NCBI GenBank assembly: GCA_018817165.1
Contig: JAHITY010000015.1
Span: 1 to 36,353, forward strand
Direction of reading: 5' to 3'
Source of the DNA: Candidatus Omnitrophota bacterium
GTDB taxonomy: Bacteria > Omnitrophota > Gorgyraeia > B26-G9
Length of the DNA: 36,353 bases
Each line of letters begins with the position of its first letter. Positions within the stretch are counted from its first letter, which is position 1. The notes beneath the pieces are model-generated. The model saw only the letters and a list, made by a program, of their open reading frames with translations, was not told the origin of the DNA and made no database searches. The position numbers and the translations under genes were made by a program. Positions 32,473 through 36,353 of this stretch are shown here, piece after piece.

Positions 32473-35400
32473 TTACTTAGGCAAATTAGGGACTTGTTCA
32501 AAGCCCTTCCAATCATAATCATAGGTCTTCTTTTTCTTTGGTTTAAATAATAGAGGAATATCAGTAAATAATAAGTATATACTCGGTACAATAAAAAGCG
32601 TCAAGATCGTAGAAACTGACAAACCGCCTAAAACCGTAATAGCCAATGGCGCCCATAATCCCGCACCTTCGGTTCGATCCAAAGCCATCGGCAGCAATCC
32701 AAACAAAGTCGTAAAAGAAGTCATCATAATCGGTCTTAAACGATCCATGCCCGCCATCATAGCAGCTCTAAAGCGGTTTACCTTCCGATTGCGGGTAAAA
32801 TAATTAATCCTGTCTATCAGAATAATCGCATTATTCACCACAATCCCTGCCAGCATTATAACCCCGATAAAAACAGAGACGCTTTTCGGTTTTTTAAAAA
32901 TTAAAAGCGCTAATGTTACACCAATTAAAGATAATGGCACACTCGATAAAATAACTAAAGGCTGCACATACGAAGCAAACAAAGCCGCTAAAACCATGTA
33001 TATTAAAGCAAGCGTAACCCAAAGAACAAAAACAAGCTCACTTTTCCCTTTAATCATTTTTTCATAATCGCCTCCGAAGCGGTAATAATAGTTCTTAGGC
33101 AATTTCATTTCTTTAAAATCTTCTTTGATTATCTCTACAGATTTAGCAAGATCATACTTACTCATTGTCGCGCTTACTTCAATCATTCTTTGCTTATTTT
33201 TACGCCAAATTTCAGTCGGTCCCTCTCCGGGTTTAAAATTAGCTACCTGCTCGAAAAAAACTATATTCCCATCATCACCAACAATGCTAAGTTTGTGAAC
33301 ATCATCAAATGTTTGCCTATCTTCTTTTCTTAATCTGGCAATAGTTTCAACTTGTTTTGACTCAGAATGGAAACGGGTGGCCACCAAACCACGCATTTTA
33401 GCGTGGACAGTATCAGATATTTTAGACACAGTAAGTCCCCATTTTGCTGCTTTTGCTTTATCAACAACAGCTAGAAGTTCCGGACGTTTTTCCCTCATTC
33501 TAATTTTTACATCAACAAAACCAGGAATCTGACCGATCCTTTTTGAGATGTTTACAGCAATTTCCCTTAAAGTGTTATAATCATATCCATAAATTTCAAT
33601 ATGCAGCTCTTTAGCAGCCATGCTTTGCGGTTCTTCAAAATAAATAAACGCATTAGGGATTTCCTTTACTTTCTCCCGAAGATCATCAATTACTTCTTTA
33701 TTTGATCTTTCTCTTTGAGACAGAGCAACAAGCTTTACAAAAATCCGATTGGACCATGGTTTAATCCGGCTGGAAACTGTTTTAACCTCCGACACGCTAG
33801 CAAGAATCTTCTCCACCTCAGCAACAACCTGATCGGAAATTTCAAGCTTAGCTCCAGTTGGCAGCTCAATAAAAATTGTAAATTCATTTTCTTCAGTTTT
33901 TCCGAGAAATTCCATGCCTATTTTTTCGGAAAACACAAAAAATGCTATTCCAAACAAACAAAACACAGCGACAACCAGATATAATCTAAATCTTAGAGCT
34001 CGCCCAAGTCCTTTACGATAAGCCGTTTGCAATACTTGAAGAAATTTATTGATTTTTAATTTTTCTTTCTTCTCTTTTTTGGAAACCTCAGAAAGCCACT
34101 GTTTTTGTTTTTCTTCTATTTCTTTTTCTCTTTGTGTTTTGCGTTGCCCCATAGCTGTGGCTAAAACAGGGACTAAAGTTACCGATACAAAAAGACTGGC
34201 TAACAAAGCATAAACAATTGTCATCGCCAGGCCTTCATACATAAGTCTAATTTCTTTGTTTACAAAAATAAACGGGAGAAAAACAATGATTGTGGTTAAA
34301 GTAGAAGCAAAAATAGCCAGCCACATTTCTTCAGCACCAACGATCGATGACTCTTTGCGATCCAAGCCCATAGCTCTTTTTTTGGAAATATTATCCAAAA
34401 CAACAATAGCATTATCCACAAGCATTCCACTGCCCAGAGCCAAACCGCTTAAAGTCATAATATTAAGCGTTAAATTCTGAAAGAACATCATAATAAAAGT
34501 GCAGATAATTGCGGTAGGAATAGCAATCCCCACTGTAAATGTAGAACCAATATCGCGCAGGAATATCCATAATACACAAATTGCCAAAAATCCACCAAAG
34601 ACCAAAGAACTTTGCACATCTTTTATTGCTTTACTGATAAAATCTCCCTGATTATAAACTGGGATTAATCTAATCCCGCGTTCTCCCAGGTTTTCATCTT
34701 TTTTAAATGATTCCAGCTCTTTTATAATTGAAGCAGTCATCTTTAAAGTATTAGCCATGCTTTCTTTTTGCACATAAATAGAAACAGTCGGGGCTAAATT
34801 TGTCCGAGCATAACTTGTAGCCTCCATGAAAGAGTCCTTAACATTAGCCAGCTCCTTCAAGCGAATTATTACTCCTGTTTGGGAAGCGGCAATACCAATA
34901 TTTTCAATCGTCTTAACGTCAGTAAATTCACCGATTATTCTGATTAAAAATTTATCCGATGCCTGCTCTATATCACCGGCTAATAAGTTTAGATTGTTCG
35001 AGCCAAGAACATTGATAACTTTATTAATCGGCATATTATATGCGTCTAATTTTGCTTGATCAATTTCTACAAGGATTTTTCTTTCTCTTCGCCCCCCGAC
35101 TTCAACATCCGCGACCCCGTTTATCCGTTCAAGTCTTGTTTTTAAACTTTCATCAACAATCTTTCCCAACATCTCCGGAGTATAGCGTTTGCCTCCAGTC
35201 ATGGCCAAAATCATAACCGGCACATCAGAATATTCATATTTAGCAATAACTGGTTTTTCGATTTCCTCAGGAAGGTCATTTTTAACCCGGGCAAATTTCT
35301 CTCTGACTTCCAAGGCAGCAAAATCCATATTCGTACCTGGCTCAAACTTAATAACAATAGTCGCACTAGCTTCTTCTGAAGTGGATTCAACACTCCGAAT

Positions 35401-35631
35401 ATGGCTAACAGTAGAAACTGCTTCTTCAACTATCCGAGTAATTCTTTCTTCAATTTCTACAGGAGGAATCCCCCCCCGAACATTAATAAATATAGTAACA
35501 TTACCAAAACTAGTATTAGGCATTAGTTCAATCGGAAGCTTGGTCAGAGATACCCAACCCAAGATTAAAGCAGCTACGAAAATCATGGATATTGTTACCG
35601 GTCGATTTACAGAGTAGCGGGGAAGACTCAT
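32473..35631 (-). CDS. RND superfamily efflux transporter (AcrB/MdtBC type)
   Basis: A complete 1052-residue RND pump subunit of standard size with 12 predicted membrane helices and two large periplasmic loops. TM1 follows SVNRPVTISMIF. The TM4 region reads GSGMLVDNAIVVLDN, where the usual proton-relay Asp-Asp is Asp-Asn, a variant seen in many HAE1-type pumps. The second half repeats the pattern with AGIVVNNAIILIDR and PIMMTSFTTLFGLLPMAL. Substrates cannot be predicted: both multidrug and metal pumps share this plan, but no metal motif is obvious. It starts six bases after the upstream RND gene, suggesting a paired MdtB-MdtC-like heteromer. A charged insert near QRKTQREKEIEEKQKQW sits at the cytoplasmic loop before TM7. 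Confidence 0.93.
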   Translation of the reverse strand: MSLPRYSVNRPVTISMIFVAALILGWVSLTKLPIELMPNTSFGNVTIFINVRGGIPPVEIEERITRIVEEAVSTVSHIRSVESTSEEASATIVIKFEPGTNMDFAALEVREKFARVKNDLPEEIEKPVIAKYEYSDVPVMILAMTGGKRYTPEMLGKIVDESLKTRLERINGVADVEVGGRRERKILVEIDQAKLDAYNMPINKVINVLGSNNLNLLAGDIEQASDKFLIRIIGEFTDVKTIENIGIAASQTGVIIRLKELANVKDSFMEATSYARTNLAPTVSIYVQKESMANTLKMTASIIKELESFKKDENLGERGIRLIPVYNQGDFISKAIKDVQSSLVFGGFLAICVLWIFLRDIGSTFTVGIAIPTAIICTFIMMFFQNLTLNIMTLSGLALGSGMLVDNAIVVLDNISKKRAMGLDRKESSIVGAEEMWLAIFASTLTTIIVFLPFIFVNKEIRLMYEGLAMTIVYALLASLFVSVTLVPVLATAMGQRKTQREKEIEEKQKQWLSEVSKKEKKEKLKINKFLQVLQTAYRKGLGRALRFRLYLVVAVFCLFGIAFFVFSEKIGMEFLGKTEENEFTIFIELPTGAKLEISDQVVAEVEKILASVSEVKTVSSRIKPWSNRIFVKLVALSQRERSNKEVIDDLREKVKEIPNAFIYFEEPQSMAAKELHIEIYGYDYNTLREIAVNISKRIGQIPGFVDVKIRMREKRPELLAVVDKAKAAKWGLTVSKISDTVHAKMRGLVATRFHSESKQVETIARLRKEDRQTFDDVHKLSIVGDDGNIVFFEQVANFKPGEGPTEIWRKNKQRMIEVSATMSKYDLAKSVEIIKEDFKEMKLPKNYYYRFGGDYEKMIKGKSELVFVLWVTLALIYMVLAALFASYVQPLVILSSVPLSLIGVTLALLIFKKPKSVSVFIGVIMLAGIVVNNAIILIDRINYFTRNRKVNRFRAAMMAGMDRLRPIMMTSFTTLFGLLPMALDRTEGAGLWAPLAITVLGGLSVSTILTLFIVPSIYLLFTDIPLLFKPKKKKTYDYDWKGFEQVPNLPK

Positions 35632-35637
35632 TCTCGG

Positions 35638-36353
35638 CTAATTCTCCTCTTTCAATCTATATACCTTATGCGGACCTTCACCGGAAGAAATTAATATATG
35701 CATGTCAACTAATTCAGCTAATTCTTTATCCGCAACAGGTAAAGTAACTCTAAACTTAACAACATATTCTAATCGAGTAATTTTTCCCGCAGATAAAATA
35801 AAATCAACTAATTGCTGCTGGCGAATAGTGAGCTTGTTCGGTTCTGAAATAGGTTCCAGATCTGGCGATGCCTGATCTAAGGATTCAAGATCTGGCGATT
35901 CAGGATCTTGCGATGCATCATTTAATTTATTATCAGAAAAATCTATGCCCTCTGAATATTTAGGATCCCCAGGATAATTATCAGTTGTTACCAGGTGATC
36001 ATCCGCAAAATTATTTTTAGATCCTGCCAAATGACTCAGGTCAATTTCTTCAATCTTTATTTTTGTAGGTTTAACAATCAGCTGTTCTTCATCATCTTCC
36101 TTGCCAAACTTAAAGCTTAAATTAAACCATTCTTTTATAGTTTCCAATAAGATATAAATACTCGGGACAATAAACAATGTCAAAAAAGCCGCTGTGGTTA
36201 ACCCCCCCATTACAGTCCTTGCCATAGGCGCTCTTAATTCAGATCCCTCGCCCAGCGCAAAAGCCAAAGGCATTAAACCAAAAATTGTAGTAAGTGAAGT
36301 CATTAATATCGGACGAGCTCTGACTTTACTGGACTGAATCGCGGCTTCAAATA
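35638..36353 (-). CDS. RND transporter C-terminal part with acidic linker and winged-helix-like tail (5' truncated by window edge)
   Basis: The gene enters from the right edge; 237 residues are visible. The first 77 are the end of an RND pump: SKVRARPILMTSLTTIFGLMPLA, then VMGGLTTAAFLTLFIVPSIYILLE, which is TM11-TM12. Instead of stopping soon after TM12, the frame continues for about 160 residues: an acidic, low-complexity linker of about 96 residues, then a 64-residue tail (35641-35832). The tail has the wHTH pattern: a helix LTIRQQQLVDFIL, GKITRLEYVVKF, a putative recognition helix around VADKELAELVDMHIL, and a wing SSGEGPHKVYRL. No stop or frameshift separates them. It runs into the next RND gene, likely one operon. 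Confidence 0.88.
   Translation of the reverse strand, partial: FEAAIQSSKVRARPILMTSLTTIFGLMPLAFALGEGSELRAPMARTVMGGLTTAAFLTLFIVPSIYILLETIKEWFNLSFKFGKEDDEEQLIVKPTKIKIEEIDLSHLAGSKNNFADDHLVTTDNYPGDPKYSEGIDFSDNKLNDASQDPESPDLESLDQASPDLEPISEPNKLTIRQQQLVDFILSAGKITRLEYVVKFRVTLPVADKELAELVDMHILISSGEGPHKVYRLKEEN
35858..35917 (-). repeat. Two 30-bp repeats in the acidic linker of the RND tail
   Basis: AGATCTGGCGAT occurs at 35858-35869 and again at 35888-35899, exactly 30 bases apart, each followed by related wording. On the minus strand they encode 10-residue units containing SPDLE. This looks like recent tandem duplication in a flexible linker and may vary between strains. Confidence 0.75.

Overview
The window is about 36.4 kb of AT-rich bacterial chromosome. 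Every protein gene I can support, and the one tRNA, lies on the minus strand, so genes are read from high to low coordinates. It looks like housekeeping DNA from a diderm (Gram-negative-type) bacterium: tandem AcrB-type RND pumps, a lipoprotein, a fused SecDF, Rnf membrane subunits and a PilT ATPase. The degenerate-Walker AddB style, low GC content and repeat-rich spacers would fit an uncultured lineage such as Omnitrophota or another PVC-related group. That is a guess from style, not a demonstrated assignment.

Layout in transcription order. (1) 36353-32473: the C-terminal part of one RND transporter, carrying an unusual acidic linker and a winged-helix-like tail, then a complete second RND transporter. 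(2) 32471-32307: a 165-bp element with terminal inverted repeats. (3) 32253-25667: addA-like helicase/nuclease, a small lipoprotein gene, and addB-like nuclease (double-strand-break repair). (4) 25593-25384: two different palindromic elements in a spacer. (5) 25117-17788: yajC, secDF, rnfE, rnfA, a DUF502 membrane protein, an MGDG-synthase-like glycosyltransferase, a uracil-DNA-glycosylase-like protein and a XerC/D recombinase, closely packed and probably largely co-transcribed. (6) 17709-17635: tRNA-Arg(CCG). (7) 17314-12681: cca-type nucleotidyltransferase, rbfA, a DHH phosphoesterase (nrnA-like), truB and ribF, an RNA maturation and cofactor group. (8) 12623-6217: lysC, cimA, valS, nadC (amino-acid, tRNA-charging and NAD genes). 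(9) 6142-1345: pilT, uvrB, birA, coaX. (10) 536-1: a CIRCE-controlled groES-groEL operon, with groEL running off the window.

The genes are mostly ordinary. The interest lies in three places. First, the RND pump tail at 35641-36120 suggests a transporter carrying its own cytoplasmic nucleic-acid- or protein-binding module. Second, the glycosylase-like protein lacks two of the four expected iron-sulfur cysteines. Third, the few long spacers share a kit of small repeats: a GTAGGGGC-ended inverted-repeat element present twice, a TA-bounded 165-bp element, a three-stem palindrome, ACTTTACGA-like arrays and GTTTACGAGTT words. A CAGAA-rich repeat related in style to spacer sequence forms an in-frame 21-residue insertion inside valS. 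No CRISPR array, transposase gene or defence system was found. The RND tail is the best candidate for something undescribed.
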